In this document: positions 17,152-26,476 of the stretch, piece after piece
Position numbering within the stretch: position 1 is the first letter of the stretch
Layout of the letters: the number at the start of each line of letters is the position of its first letter
NCBI RefSeq assembly: GCF_018139485.1
Contig: NZ_JAGSNF010000001.1
Span: forward strand, 309,156-373,155
From: Phycicoccus avicenniae
GTDB lineage: Bacteria > Actinomycetota > Actinomycetes > Actinomycetales > Dermatophilaceae
Direction: 5' to 3'
Length of the DNA stretch: 64,000 bases
Position numbers and translations under genes: made by a program
Notes under the pieces: generated by a model
Seen by the model: only the letters and a program-made list of their open reading frames with translations
Databases searched by the model: none
Told to the model about the DNA's origin: nothing

Positions 17152-19704
17152 GTGCTGCGGACGACGTGGCGCGGGATCCTCGCGCACAAGCTCCGGCTGC
17201 TGCTCAGCGCGGTCGCCGTCGTCCTCGGCGTCGCCTTCGTCGCCGGGTCGTACGTCTTCACCGACACCCTGGAGCGGGCGTTCACCGGCCTGACGAGCGG
17301 CTCCGTCGGCGACGTCGTCGTGACGCCCGGCGACGGCGGCGCGAACGGGCTCGCCGGGGGAGCGGCCGGGTCCGCGACGATCCCCGACGACGTGGTGCGG
17401 TCCCTCGCGCAGGTTCCTGGGGCGGCCCGCGCCGACGGTCGGATCACGACCTTCGGCACCTACGTCGTCGACGCGGAGGGGGGCCTCGTCGGGACGGCCG
17501 GACCGCCGGGCATCGCGCTGTCCTACACCGGTGGGCCCGCCGCGAACGGGGTGGACGTCGCGACCCTCGTCGAGGGGCGGTGGCCCGGCGGCGCCGGTGA
17601 GGCGGTCCTCGACACCGGTACCGCGGGACGCTCCGGCTACGCCGTCGGCGACACGATGCCGCTCGTGACGTCCGGCACGGAGCCCCGGGTCGAGGTGACC
17701 CTCGTCGGCACGGCCGAGTTCGGGGGGTCCTCGCTCGTCGGCGCGAGCATCGTCATGCTCGACCCGGAGCAGGCCCAGGACCTCTACCTCGGCGGGGCCG
17801 ACGCGTGGTCCCAGGTGTGGGTGACGAGGGCCGACGGCGTCTCGCAGGAGGAGCTGCTCGCCGAGGTGGAGGCCGTGCTGCCGGACGGGCTGTCGGCGAC
17901 GACCGGGGACGCGGCGGCCGAGGCGGCGTCCTCGCTCATCGACGAGGCGCTGTCCTTCGTGACGACCTTCCTCCTCGTCTTCGCGGGCGTCGCCCTGACC
18001 GTCGGCGCGTTCCTCATCGTCAACACCTTCTCGATCCTCGTCGCGCAGCGCAGCCGGGAGCTCGCGCTGCTCCGGGCGATCGGAGCCACCCGGCGGCAGG
18101 TCGGGCGCTCGGTGCTCCTCGAGGCGGGGGTCGTCGGCCTCGTGGGCTCGGCCGTCGGCGTGGGTCTCGGGCTGCTGCTCGCGCTGCTCATCCGCTGGGT
18201 CTTCTCGCTCGTGGGGCTCGACCTCGGCTCCGACCCGCTCGTGCTGCGGCCGCGCACCGTCGTGGTCGCCGTCGTCGTCGGGGTCGTCGTCACCCTCCTC
18301 GCCGCCTACCTCCCGGCCCGGCGGGCCGGGCGGGTGCCCCCGGTGGCCGCGATGCGCGACGACGCCGCCCTCGCCGAGGGCGGGACCCGGTGGCGCCTCG
18401 TCGTCGGGGGGCTGCTCCTCGTCGCCGGGGTCGTCGGCATGACCGGGGGCCTCGCGGGGTGGAGCGCCGAACCGACCTACGTCCTCGGCGGTGGCATCTT
18501 CGGGGTGCTCGTCGGCACCGCGCTGATGAGCCCGGTGATCGGCCGGCCGGTCCTCGGGCTGCTCGGGGTGCTCTACCGCCGGGCCTTCGGGGCGGTCGGC
18601 CGGATGGCGGAGCAGAACGCCCGACGCAACCCCCGGCGGACCGGCGCCACCGCGTCGGCGCTCATGATCGGGGTCTCCCTCGTCACCCTCATGGCGGTGC
18701 TCGGGGCGTCGACGAAGGCGAGCATCGACGCGGCGCTCGCGGAGGACGTCGTCGCGGACTACGTCGTCTCGAGCGTCGTCGGCCAGGGCTTCTCGCCCTC
18801 CGTCACCGACGCCGTCGCCGCCGCCGACGGGGTGGACGCGGTCGTGCGGGTACGGCAGGCGCGGCTCACGCTCGACGGTGACCGGGAGCGTGCGTTCGGC
18901 GTGGACCCCGGGCAGCTCGCGCGGGTGTCCCAGCCCGTCGTCGTCGACGGGTCCCTCGAACGGCTGGGGGCCGACCGGGTCGCGATCTCCGCCGAGCTCG
19001 CACAGCAGTCGGGCCTGGCGGTGGGGGACGCCACGAGCATCGACTTCGCGGGACAGCAGCTGAGCGCCCGGGTCGTCGCGACGTACACGGAGGACGCCGT
19101 GCTCCAGGCCGACGTCACGATGTCCCTCGAGGCCTTCGACGCCCTGGGGGTCCCCCCGACGGACGTCACGACGTACGTCACGGCGCGCCCGGGGGCCGAC
19201 CGCGACACCCTGCGCGCAGCCCTCGACGCCGCCGTCGCCGACCTGCCGACCGTCACGGTGGCGGACCAGGCCGAGTACGCCGCCGAGCAGCGGGAGCCGA
19301 TCGACCGGCTGCTCTTCATCGTCTACGCGCTGCTCGGCCTCGCCGTCGTCATCGCCGTCCTCGGCATCGTCAACACGCTCGCGCTCTCGGTCGTCGAACG
19401 AGTCCGCGAGATCGGGCTGCTCCGGGCCGTCGGGCTGAGCCGCCGTCAGCTGCGGACGATGCTGCGGCTGGAGTCGGTCGCCATCGCGGTGCTCGGCGCC
19501 GTGCTGGGCATCGGCCTCGGTCTCGTCTTCGCCCTCGCCCTGCAGCGCTCGCTCGCGGACGACGGCATCGACGTGCTCGCCGTCCCGTGGGCGCAGCTGG
19601 TGCTGTTCGTCGCCGTCGCCGCCCTCGTCGGCGTCCTCGCGGCGCTCTGGCCGGGCCGGCGCGCGGCCCGGCTCGACGTCCTGCGGGCGATCGCCTCGGA
19701 GTGA
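17152..19704 (+). CDS. FtsX-like ABC transporter permease with two MacB-type extracellular domains
   Basis: The 850-residue membrane protein repeats one unit twice. Each unit has an N-terminal helix, an extracytoplasmic MacB-type core domain and an FtsX helix bundle: residues about 15-40 (RLLLSAVAVVLGVAFVAGSYVF) with the bundle near 265-400, and a second helix near 500 with the bundle near 720-850. The characteristic ELALLRAIGATRRQVGRSVL and EIGLLRAVGLSRRQLRTML follow the first helix of each bundle. With the adjacent ATPase it should form a complete exporter or lipoprotein-handling or signalling complex. Cargo unknown. The GTG start is 4 bases after the ATPase stop. Confidence 0.92.
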   Translation: MLRTTWRGILAHKLRLLLSAVAVVLGVAFVAGSYVFTDTLERAFTGLTSGSVGDVVVTPGDGGANGLAGGAAGSATIPDDVVRSLAQVPGAARADGRITTFGTYVVDAEGGLVGTAGPPGIALSYTGGPAANGVDVATLVEGRWPGGAGEAVLDTGTAGRSGYAVGDTMPLVTSGTEPRVEVTLVGTAEFGGSSLVGASIVMLDPEQAQDLYLGGADAWSQVWVTRADGVSQEELLAEVEAVLPDGLSATTGDAAAEAASSLIDEALSFVTTFLLVFAGVALTVGAFLIVNTFSILVAQRSRELALLRAIGATRRQVGRSVLLEAGVVGLVGSAVGVGLGLLLALLIRWVFSLVGLDLGSDPLVLRPRTVVVAVVVGVVVTLLAAYLPARRAGRVPPVAAMRDDAALAEGGTRWRLVVGGLLLVAGVVGMTGGLAGWSAEPTYVLGGGIFGVLVGTALMSPVIGRPVLGLLGVLYRRAFGAVGRMAEQNARRNPRRTGATASALMIGVSLVTLMAVLGASTKASIDAALAEDVVADYVVSSVVGQGFSPSVTDAVAAADGVDAVVRVRQARLTLDGDRERAFGVDPGQLARVSQPVVVDGSLERLGADRVAISAELAQQSGLAVGDATSIDFAGQQLSARVVATYTEDAVLQADVTMSLEAFDALGVPPTDVTTYVTARPGADRDTLRAALDAAVADLPTVTVADQAEYAAEQREPIDRLLFIVYALLGLAVVIAVLGIVNTLALSVVERVREIGLLRAVGLSRRQLRTMLRLESVAIAVLGAVLGIGLGLVFALALQRSLADDGIDVLAVPWAQLVLFVAVAALVGVLAALWPGRRAARLDVLRAIASE

Positions 19705-19722
19705 GCCGGGCGCGGGCGCCCG

Positions 19723-20013
19723 TCAGGTGAACATCCGCACCGCCTGGGCCTCGGTCTCGGCGTACTGGGCACCCGCGGCGCCCAGTACCTGGCCGATGGC
19801 GTCGAGTGACTCCCGGACCTGCTGCTGGGTGCCGCGCCACTGCGTGACGACCCCCTGGAACTGGGTCGACGCCGAGCCGGTCCACGCGTCCTGCAGCCCG
19901 GTGAGCCGGGCGAGCATGACGCCCACCTGGCCCTCGATCTCGGCGGAGATGCGCGCGACGTCGGCCGACGCGGCGCTGATGCGGTCGGTGTCGACCTGGA
20001 ACTGGGCAGCCAT
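19723..20013 (-). CDS. WXG100 family (ESAT-6-like) protein, orphan
   Basis: The 96-residue helical-hairpin protein has the central WXG turn as AWTGSAS (Trp44) and the usual small polar composition. The pattern EAQAVRMFT near the C-terminus resembles the secretion tail of the family only loosely. WXG100 proteins leave by type VII secretion as dimers. No partner WXG gene, EccC ATPase or toxin lies in the window, so this copy is an orphan. A GA-rich ribosome site (AGGGGGGATCC) precedes the ATG. It is convergent with the exporter permease, only 18 bases away. Confidence 0.88.
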   Translation of the reverse strand: MAAQFQVDTDRISAASADVARISAEIEGQVGVMLARLTGLQDAWTGSASTQFQGVVTQWRGTQQQVRESLDAIGQVLGAAGAQYAETEAQAVRMFT

Positions 20014-20127
20014 GGATCCCCCCTCGTCGGGGCCGGCCCCGGTGGCCGACCCGTTGCCTCGACCCTAGGCCGGGTCGCCCGGGCGGCCGTCGGGTTTTCC
20101 ACAGGGCGCGGCCCTACGATCGAACGC

Positions 20128-20901
20128 GTGGCCCTCCTCATCGACCCGCCCCGGTTCGAGGCCCACGGGCGTCGCTGGTCGCACCTCGTGAGCGACACGA
20201 GCATCGAGGAGCTGCACGCCTTCGCCCGCCGGGCCGGCCTGCCCGCCTGGGGCTACGAGGGGGACCACTACGACGTCCCCGAGGAGCGGTACGCCGCCGT
20301 CGTCGCGGCCGGGGCGCGTCCGGTCGAGGGGCGCGAGGTCGTGCGGGCACTGCGGTCGAGCGGGCTGCGGATGCGCAAGCGCAAGGGGGACCGGGGCGTC
20401 GCCCGGGTCCGCGCCGACCTGCCGGACGGGACGAGCGCCCTCGTCGACCTCCTGCGCGGCGGCCGTGAGGTCGACGAGCGCCGGGTGTTCTGCGCCGTCG
20501 TGCTCGTCGTCGACGCCGGCGGCGACCACCTCGTCGTGCACTCCGTGCGCCGCCGGCAGTGGGGGCCGCCGGGCGGGGAGCGGGACCCCGGGGAGACCGT
20601 GCGCGAGGCCGCCGTCAGGGAGCTGCACGAGGAGACCGGGCTCGTCGCCGACCCCACGGCCCTGGTGCCCGTGGGCTACGAGCGGTTCGCCGACCTCGGC
20701 GACGGCGGCACCTGGCCCCCCGGGCGCGACCTCCTGCAGCTGTACCGGCTCGACCTCCCCGAGCGGCGTCCTGCGACCGCACGCCTGCTCGACGACGTCG
20801 ACGACGTGCGGTGGGTGACGTGGGACGAGCTCGTGACGCTGTGCGGCGACGACTTCTACTGGCCGGTCCTCGAGGCGGTGCTCAGGCCCCGAGGCGGCTG
20901 A
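20128..20901 (+). CDS. DUF4031-NUDIX fusion hydrolase
   Basis: The 257-residue protein joins two domains. Residues 1-90 are DUF4031 (MALLIDPPRF, WSHLVSDTSIEELHAFARRAGLP, DHYDVP, an actinobacterial domain of unknown function). Residues about 110-255 are a NUDIX hydrolase with a complete box: Gly150-x5-Glu156-x7-Arg164-Glu165-Leu-x-Glu168-Glu169-x-Gly171. NUDIX enzymes cleave nucleoside diphosphate derivatives; the substrate is unknown. The GTG is 7 bases after TACGAT. Its 3' end overlaps the convergent HD gene by 20 bases, which leaves no room for a terminator between them. Confidence 0.88.
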   Translation: MALLIDPPRFEAHGRRWSHLVSDTSIEELHAFARRAGLPAWGYEGDHYDVPEERYAAVVAAGARPVEGREVVRALRSSGLRMRKRKGDRGVARVRADLPDGTSALVDLLRGGREVDERRVFCAVVLVVDAGGDHLVVHSVRRRQWGPPGGERDPGETVREAAVRELHEETGLVADPTALVPVGYERFADLGDGGTWPPGRDLLQLYRLDLPERRPATARLLDDVDDVRWVTWDELVTLCGDDFYWPVLEAVLRPRGG

Positions 20902-21535
20902 TCTCCCGGGCGAGGTTCTCGCGGGCCAGGGGCTCCCACCCGGACCGGGCCGGAGCGGACGCGTACACGTGCTCGCGCGCGAGGAAGGGGCGCAGGACGG
21001 CCGCACGGGCGCTCGCGTAGTCGGCGGTCGGCACGTGCCGGTACTCGGCGCGGACCTGGGCGCAGTACTCGTCGAAGCGGCCGGTGGGGGCGGAGAGCAC
21101 CCACAGGTCGGCGTCGTGGAGGACGACCCGGGAGAGCTCGGCGTCCGGACCGACGTCGTGCTCCCGGGTGTCGAGGACCGCCTGGCCGACCCGGTCCACG
21201 AGCAGCGGTGCGGCCCCGAGGTCGGTGAGCACCTCGACGGCGAGGGCGGCGCTGTCCTTCTCGTTCCACTCCGGCTCGTCCACCCGGTACACCGCGTCGT
21301 GGAACCACGCCGCGAGCACCGCCACCGGACGCTCGTCCGCGGCCACCCGGAGGCTGCGGTGCAGGCCGTCGACGGCGGCGAGCACCTCGCCGAGGTGCGT
21401 CGTCCCGTGGTAGTGCCGGTGCGGCTCGGACCACCGGTCCAGCAGCGCCTCGCCGGCCGTCGCGGCGGCGGCCCGGTCCAGGCCCGCGACGGCGGCCCGC
21501 GTGTCCGCGAGCCACCGCTGGGTCATCGGCTGCAT
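20882..21535 (-). CDS. HD-domain metal-dependent phosphohydrolase (COG4339-like)
   Basis: The 217-residue protein shows the HD superfamily pattern: RHYHGTTHLGEVL (about 42), AWFHDAVYR with the His-Asp pair (about 77), and DADLWVLSAP further on. The group is a family of predicted HD phosphohydrolases often annotated as N-methyl-D-aspartate receptor NMDAR2C subunit-like in error. Substrate unknown, likely a nucleotide or cyclic nucleotide. The first ATG is 6 bases after CAGAGT; a second ATG lies three codons in. It overlaps the end of the convergent NUDIX gene. Confidence 0.82.
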   Translation of the reverse strand: MQPMTQRWLADTRAAVAGLDRAAAATAGEALLDRWSEPHRHYHGTTHLGEVLAAVDGLHRSLRVAADERPVAVLAAWFHDAVYRVDEPEWNEKDSAALAVEVLTDLGAAPLLVDRVGQAVLDTREHDVGPDAELSRVVLHDADLWVLSAPTGRFDEYCAQVRAEYRHVPTADYASARAAVLRPFLAREHVYASAPARSGWEPLARENLAREISRLGA

Positions 21536-21594
21536 CGGAGCACTCTGTCAGACCCGGGAGCCCCGTGCGGTGCCGGCGAGCGTCCGAGCCGCGG

Positions 21595-23469
21595 TCAGGA
21601 GGCGGCGGGGTCCGAAGCGCGCGGGTGCGAGCGCTCCCAGGCCCGGGAGTAGCGGCTGCCGGTCGCGAGGAGGACCAGACCCGTCCCGAGGAAGGCGAGC
21701 GATCGCACGACGCCGTCGAGGGCGGCGAGGTCGAAGAGGAACAGCTTGGCGACGGCCAGGGCGGTCACCGCGAGACCGAGGCGGAGGGCGAGCTCCGCGG
21801 CCGGACCGCGCTCGAGGGAGTGCAGGAGCAGGGCGGCGGCCGCCACCATCCAGCCGACGGTGGCGACGGCGTGACCGGCGGTGAAGCCGGCATCGGCGGA
21901 CCCGAGCCGCAGACCGGCCAGCGTCCCGACGGCCACCGATGCCGTCGTCGTCGCGCCGAGGGCGGCGCCGAGCCCCAGCGTCCGCACGACCGTGCCGACG
22001 ACCCCGGGCAGGCCCGGCACCCGGCCGACGGCCCACACGAGGACGGCGGCGAGGGCGACGACGAGGCAGCTGTCGACGAAGCCGACGGGGAGGTCCTGCT
22101 CCCGGGTGAGACCCACGGACACGGCGGCCACCGGGCGCGGCAGCCACGCGAGGACCGCGAGCACCGACAGCCCTCCGCCGACCCACAGCCCGAGGCGCGA
22201 GCGCCCGGCCCCCGCGGACGCGGCGTGGCCGAGGGCGAGCAGGAGGAGACCGGTCCCGACGAGCCGGGCGGGCGCGCCGTCGACGACGGCGACGACCGCG
22301 GCGAGCGCCCCGCCGGCCGCGAGCGTCCCGACGAGGTGGCCGGGGAGCGGGCCGAGCGGGGACCGGGTCGCGGCGACGGCCAGGAGGAGGAGCGCGGCCG
22401 CGACGGTCGCCTGGGCGAGGGTGTCCGCACCGGACGACTGGGCGGCCGCGACGACGAGGGGCACGACGGCGATCCCCACCGCGACGGACGAGGCGACGTC
22501 GGCACGTCGGCCGGGGGAGCCGACGGCGACGGCGAGCGTCCCCGCCGTGGTGAGGACGGCGACGGCGAGCAGTGGCCCTACGGCGGTGGGGCCGGCGACG
22601 GCCGCGACGAGCAGGGACAGGGCGACCGGCACGGTCCGCACGACCGCGAGCGGTCCTCCCGGCCTGTCGGACCGGGCCCACCACGCGGCGGCGGCGAGGA
22701 CGGCGAGGAGGGCGGACAGCACCCAGCCGGGCTCACCGGCGACGACGGGCGCGAAGACCCCGGTCCCGACGACGACGAGGACGGCGAGCAGGTCGCTGGA
22801 CCAGGTCCGCGCCACCCGCAGCCCCGCCGCCGCGACGGCCGCGCAGAGGAGCAGGCCGACGACCGGGGGGACCCAGGCGTAGGCCACGGTCACCGCGACG
22901 ACGTCGAGGAGGGCCGCGGCCACCCCGGTCGCGACGAGCGCCACCGGGGCGCTGCCGGCCGCCTCGCCCCGGGCCCGGTCACGCGCCCCTCCGCGCGTCC
23001 CGAGGGTCCCGAGCAGTGCGGCGAGCAGCGCCCCGGCCGTGACCCGCGCGGCGGGGCCGAACCAGCCCTGTCGCACGGCGATGACGAGGAGCATGGCGAC
23101 CCCGGCGAGCGTGACGACGGCCCCGCTCACGGCGAGGACACGGGTCACGGCACCCTCCCGGCGGTACCAGGGCTCGCGGGGCGCGAGCCGCGGCGCGGCG
23201 GGGGCGACCGGGTGTCCGGCGTGACCTCCGGGACCCGACGATGCCGCCGCGGCGGCAGGGCGGGGAGGACCGGCGGGGTGCGGCACGGGATGCGCGGGGG
23301 TGGGGTGCCCACCGGCGGGGTGCGCCACGGGGCGGGCCGGGGCGGCCGCGACCGGGCGCTGCTCGAGGTCGGCCCGCAGCCGGGCCAGGCCGTTGCCCAC
23401 CACGTACATCCGCTGCATCGCGTCGGCGAACTCGGTCTCGAGCCGCTGGACGTCGTCCCGTGTCGTCAT
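21595..23469 (-). CDS. DUF2339-like multi-pass membrane protein
   Basis: The 624-residue protein begins with a short helical segment (VQRLETEFADAMQRM), then a Pro/Ala/His-rich linker (about 45-110), then some eighteen or more hydrophobic helices to the end. This matches the DUF2339 family of large membrane proteins of unknown function. Composition is dominated by Ala, Val, Leu and Gly. I preferred ATG 23469 over a GTG at 23511 because it opens directly on the conserved N-terminal helix. It lies 57 bases from the HD gene start on the same strand and 45 bases from the htrA stop. Confidence 0.78.
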   Translation of the reverse strand: MTTRDDVQRLETEFADAMQRMYVVGNGLARLRADLEQRPVAAAPARPVAHPAGGHPTPAHPVPHPAGPPRPAAAAASSGPGGHAGHPVAPAAPRLAPREPWYRREGAVTRVLAVSGAVVTLAGVAMLLVIAVRQGWFGPAARVTAGALLAALLGTLGTRGGARDRARGEAAGSAPVALVATGVAAALLDVVAVTVAYAWVPPVVGLLLCAAVAAAGLRVARTWSSDLLAVLVVVGTGVFAPVVAGEPGWVLSALLAVLAAAAWWARSDRPGGPLAVVRTVPVALSLLVAAVAGPTAVGPLLAVAVLTTAGTLAVAVGSPGRRADVASSVAVGIAVVPLVVAAAQSSGADTLAQATVAAALLLLAVAATRSPLGPLPGHLVGTLAAGGALAAVVAVVDGAPARLVGTGLLLLALGHAASAGAGRSRLGLWVGGGLSVLAVLAWLPRPVAAVSVGLTREQDLPVGFVDSCLVVALAAVLVWAVGRVPGLPGVVGTVVRTLGLGAALGATTTASVAVGTLAGLRLGSADAGFTAGHAVATVGWMVAAAALLLHSLERGPAAELALRLGLAVTALAVAKLFLFDLAALDGVVRSLAFLGTGLVLLATGSRYSRAWERSHPRASDPAAS

Positions 23470-23556
23470 GGCGACCAGGCTCCCGGGAGCGCGGCCGGGG
23501 CGCCTGAGCACGGCTACTCATCCGTGCCCGGGCGCCCCGTCGGTGGGCGGCGGGCG

Positions 23557-24948
23557 TCAGCCGGTCGTGGCGGCCTGCTCGCTCAGGGTGGCGGGCAGCT
23601 CCGTGCTCGCGCCGTCCCGCAGGACGGTGAGGGTCACCGAGCTGCCGATGGCCTGCTCGCGGACGTGGCCGACGAGGGAGTCGGCACCGTCGACCGGGTC
23701 CCCGTCGACGGCGACGACGACGTCGCCCTCCTGAAGCCCCGCCTCAGCCGCGGGCGTGTTCGGCTCGACCGAGACGATCTCGGCGCCGGCGCGGGTCGCG
23801 GAGCCGTCGGACGCCGAGCCGTCCTGGAGGCGCACGCCGAGGAAGGCGTGCTGGGCGGTCCCGGACTCGATGAGCTGCTCGGTGATGTTCTGCACCTCGG
23901 TGACCGGGATCGCGAAGCCGATGCCGATGGACCCGGCCTGGCCCCCGCCGGAGGCCCCGAGCGAGGCGATCGAGGAGTTGATCCCCACGAGGCGTCCGGA
24001 GGCGTCGACGAGGGCGCCGCCGCTGTTCCCGGGGTTGATCGCCGCCGAGGTCTGGATGGCGTTGGTGACGACCGGCTCGGACGCGGACTGCTGCTGCCCG
24101 AACGGGCTCTGCTGCCCCTCCTCCTGGGACGCGGTCGTCACCGGGCGGTTGAGGGCGCTCACGATGCCCGTCGTCACGGTGCCGGCGAGACCGAGCGGGT
24201 TGCCGACGGCCATGACCGGGTCGCCGACGGTGAGGGCGTCGGAGTCGCCCATCGACACCGGCGTGAGGTCGTCGGGGGCGTCCTGGATCGTGATGACCGC
24301 GAGGTCCGTGGAGGGGTCGGTGCCCTGGATCTCGGCGGCGAAGGTCCGACCGTCGTCGAGGGTCACCTGCAGCTGCTCGGCCCCGGCGACGACGTGGTTG
24401 TTCGTCACGACGTGCGCGGCGTCGTCGACGATGACCCCGGACCCGGCGCCCTGACCGTTCGGGGTCCGTGCGGTGATGGCGACGACACTCGGCGACACCG
24501 CGTCGGCGGTGGCCGCCCAGTCGGGGTTCGAGGCGTCGGCCTGGGACACCGGAGCGGTGTCCGTGCCGCGGTCCGGCTCGCTCGCGGACGACCCCGTGGA
24601 GGCGGGGGTGTCGTCGGCCAGCCGGACCGCGGCGAGGGTGCCGCCCGTGGACAGGAGGGCGGCGAGCACCGCGACCGCGGACAGCTCCGCGATCCGGCGC
24701 GTCCCGGGCCGGGAGGAGGGACCCGGCGATCCGGAGGGCCCCACCGGTGCGGGCGGCCCCGAGGGAGGGGGAGGGGAGGCCGCGGGACCGGTGGGGCCGG
24801 TCTGGGGGTGGTGGGCGGACGTCGCGTCGGACGCCACCGGCTGGGTGGCGGTCGTCGTCCCGCCGTGCGGGGTGTACCAGGTGGGGGCGGTCCAGTCCGG
24901 GCGGCCCTCGCCGGTCCCGTCGGTCCGTGGCTGCTGCTGGTCGTTCAT
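23557..24948 (-). CDS. htrA: HtrA/DegP-type membrane-anchored serine protease with PDZ domain
   Basis: The 463-residue protein has a Pro/Gly/Ser-rich cytoplasmic N-terminus (1-85), one membrane helix (about 88-108), a trypsin-like domain and a C-terminal PDZ domain (about 365-455). The triad is intact: His185 (TNNHVV), Asp215 (DPSTDLAV) and Ser309 (NPGNSGGAL). It degrades or refolds damaged exported proteins on the outer face of the membrane. It lies 64 bases downstream of a sensor kinase gene in the same direction. A sequence shared with the response regulator promoter lies just upstream, so regulation by that system is likely. AAGGAG is the ribosome site. Confidence 0.94.
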   Translation of the reverse strand: MNDQQQPRTDGTGEGRPDWTAPTWYTPHGGTTTATQPVASDATSAHHPQTGPTGPAASPPPPSGPPAPVGPSGSPGPSSRPGTRRIAELSAVAVLAALLSTGGTLAAVRLADDTPASTGSSASEPDRGTDTAPVSQADASNPDWAATADAVSPSVVAITARTPNGQGAGSGVIVDDAAHVVTNNHVVAGAEQLQVTLDDGRTFAAEIQGTDPSTDLAVITIQDAPDDLTPVSMGDSDALTVGDPVMAVGNPLGLAGTVTTGIVSALNRPVTTASQEEGQQSPFGQQQSASEPVVTNAIQTSAAINPGNSGGALVDASGRLVGINSSIASLGASGGGQAGSIGIGFAIPVTEVQNITEQLIESGTAQHAFLGVRLQDGSASDGSATRAGAEIVSVEPNTPAAEAGLQEGDVVVAVDGDPVDGADSLVGHVREQAIGSSVTLTVLRDGASTELPATLSEQAATTG

Positions 24949-25012
24949 CGCGGCGTCAGCTCCTTCTCTCGACTGACCACCATTCGACCCCGGCGAGGTG
25001 GGACCGCCCTGG

Positions 25013-26476
25013 TCAGCGGCTGGGAGTCCGCTGTGGGAAGTGGACGACGAACGTCGCCCCGCCTCCCGGCGTCTCCGCGACCCCCACCCGGCCGCCGTGC
25101 GCGCCGACGATGGCCGCGACGATCGCGAGTCCGAGGCCGCTGCCGCCGCTGCCGCGACCGCGCGAGGGGTCGGCCCGGAAGAACCGTTCGAACACCTTCG
25201 TCGCGATGTCCGGGGGGACGCCGTCGCCGTGGTCGCGGACCTCCAGGCGCGGACCGTCGGGACCGTCGCCGAGGGCCACCTCCACCGGTGTCCCCTCCGG
25301 TGTGTGCCGCAGCGCGTTGGCGACGAGGTTCGTCACGACCTGCCGCAGCCGGGCCTCCGAGCCCCGGGTCACCGTGGGCTCGAGGTCCCCGTCGAGGCCG
25401 ACGAGGGCGATCCGGCGCTCGGGGGCCCGGGCGCGCGCGTCGGCCACGGCGTCGGCGGCGAGGACGGTGAGGTCGACGTCGCGCTCCTCTTCCTCCGGCT
25501 CCTCGTCGAGGCGGGCGAGGGTGAGCAGGTCCTCGACGAGGACGCTCATCCGCCCCGCCTCGGCCTCGATCCGTGCCATCGAGGAGCCGACGTCCTCCGG
25601 CTCGCGGACCGCGCCCTGGCGGTACAGCTCGGCGTAGCCGCGCACCGTCGCGAGCGGGGTGCGCAGCTCGTGCGAGGCGTCGGCGACGAACTGCCGCATC
25701 CGCTCCTCGCTGGCCTCGCGGACCGCGAACGAGGACTCCACCCGGGCGAGCATCCGGTTGAGGCTGTCCGAGAGCGAGGTCACCTCGTCGGCGGCCGTCC
25801 GGTCGGGCACGCGCTGGGTGAGGTCGCCGCCGGCGATGGCGGCTGCGGTGTCCTCGATCCGCCGCAGGGGACGCAGCGCCCGACGGACGGCGAAGTGGCC
25901 GAGGGCGAGCGAGAGCAGGAGCGCGACGGTGCCGAGGAGGGCCGTCGACAGCAGCAGCCGTGTCACCGTGTGCGACACCGGCTCGAGGGGGACGCCGACC
26001 GCGACGACCGTCTCGCTCCCGGCCACGGGGGCGGCGACGAAGCGCCAGCGCATCCCGCCGTCCTGGGAGCCGACGGTGAACGGGGTCTGGGTGCGGACCT
26101 TCTCGTCGTCCCGGCTCAACGCCGGCCACTGCGGCGAGACCCGCTGGCCCGTCGGAAGGCGGGTGATCTGGCCCTGCGGCCCGACGAGGGCGAACGCGTA
26201 GCTCGACGGGAGCGGGTTCGCCTCGTCGCTGCGCAGCTCGGAGATCGCCTGGCTCGCGACGGGGGAGAGCACGCTGCGCAGCTCGTCGTCCACCCGGGCG
26301 TCGAGGTCGCTCTTGAGGAGGTAGGCGGTGATGAGGCTCGTGGAGAGCAGGGCCGCGCCGACGAGGGCGGCGACGATGACGAGCAGGCGGGTGCGCAGCG
26401 GGACGGCCTCGAGCCACCGGACGACGGCGTCGAGCCAGGACCGGGCCCGGGAGGTGCGCGGGGTCGGCCCCGCCAT
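25013..26476 (-). CDS. Two-component sensor histidine kinase
   Basis: The 487-residue membrane kinase has two transmembrane helices (about 28-53 and 173-196) around an extracytoplasmic sensor domain of roughly 120 residues, then HAMP, a dimerisation domain with the phospho-acceptor His269 in DASHELRTPLATVRGYAEL, and an ATPase domain with NLVANALRHTPEG (N box), DHGDGVPPD (G1) and GSGLGLAIV (G2). The overall form resembles actinobacterial MprB and TcrY kinases. The ATG shares one base with the stop of the response regulator; a GTG three bases earlier is the alternative start. The linked HtrA protease suggests an envelope-stress signal. Confidence 0.95.
   Translation of the reverse strand: MAGPTPRTSRARSWLDAVVRWLEAVPLRTRLLVIVAALVGAALLSTSLITAYLLKSDLDARVDDELRSVLSPVASQAISELRSDEANPLPSSYAFALVGPQGQITRLPTGQRVSPQWPALSRDDEKVRTQTPFTVGSQDGGMRWRFVAAPVAGSETVVAVGVPLEPVSHTVTRLLLSTALLGTVALLLSLALGHFAVRRALRPLRRIEDTAAAIAGGDLTQRVPDRTAADEVTSLSDSLNRMLARVESSFAVREASEERMRQFVADASHELRTPLATVRGYAELYRQGAVREPEDVGSSMARIEAEAGRMSVLVEDLLTLARLDEEPEEEERDVDLTVLAADAVADARARAPERRIALVGLDGDLEPTVTRGSEARLRQVVTNLVANALRHTPEGTPVEVALGDGPDGPRLEVRDHGDGVPPDIATKVFERFFRADPSRGRGSGGSGLGLAIVAAIVGAHGGRVGVAETPGGGATFVVHFPQRTPSR
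25018..25043 (-). promoter_or_regulatory. Candidate response-regulator site upstream of htrA
   Basis: On the minus strand this reads CCACTTCCCACAGCGGACTC followed by CCAGCC. It matches the response regulator gene upstream region (27209-27236) over CCACTTCCCA, GCG and CTCCCAGCC, apart from a CA insertion. It lies within the 3' end of the kinase gene, about 70-95 bases before the htrA start. Confidence 0.4.

Noticed and set aside
21565..25470. A 1301-codon open frame on the plus strand.
   Set aside because: It runs antisense through the DUF2339-like, htrA and kinase genes. Its composition is dominated by Arg, Gly and Asp, as expected of the reverse complement of high-GC coding sequence, and it has no domain.
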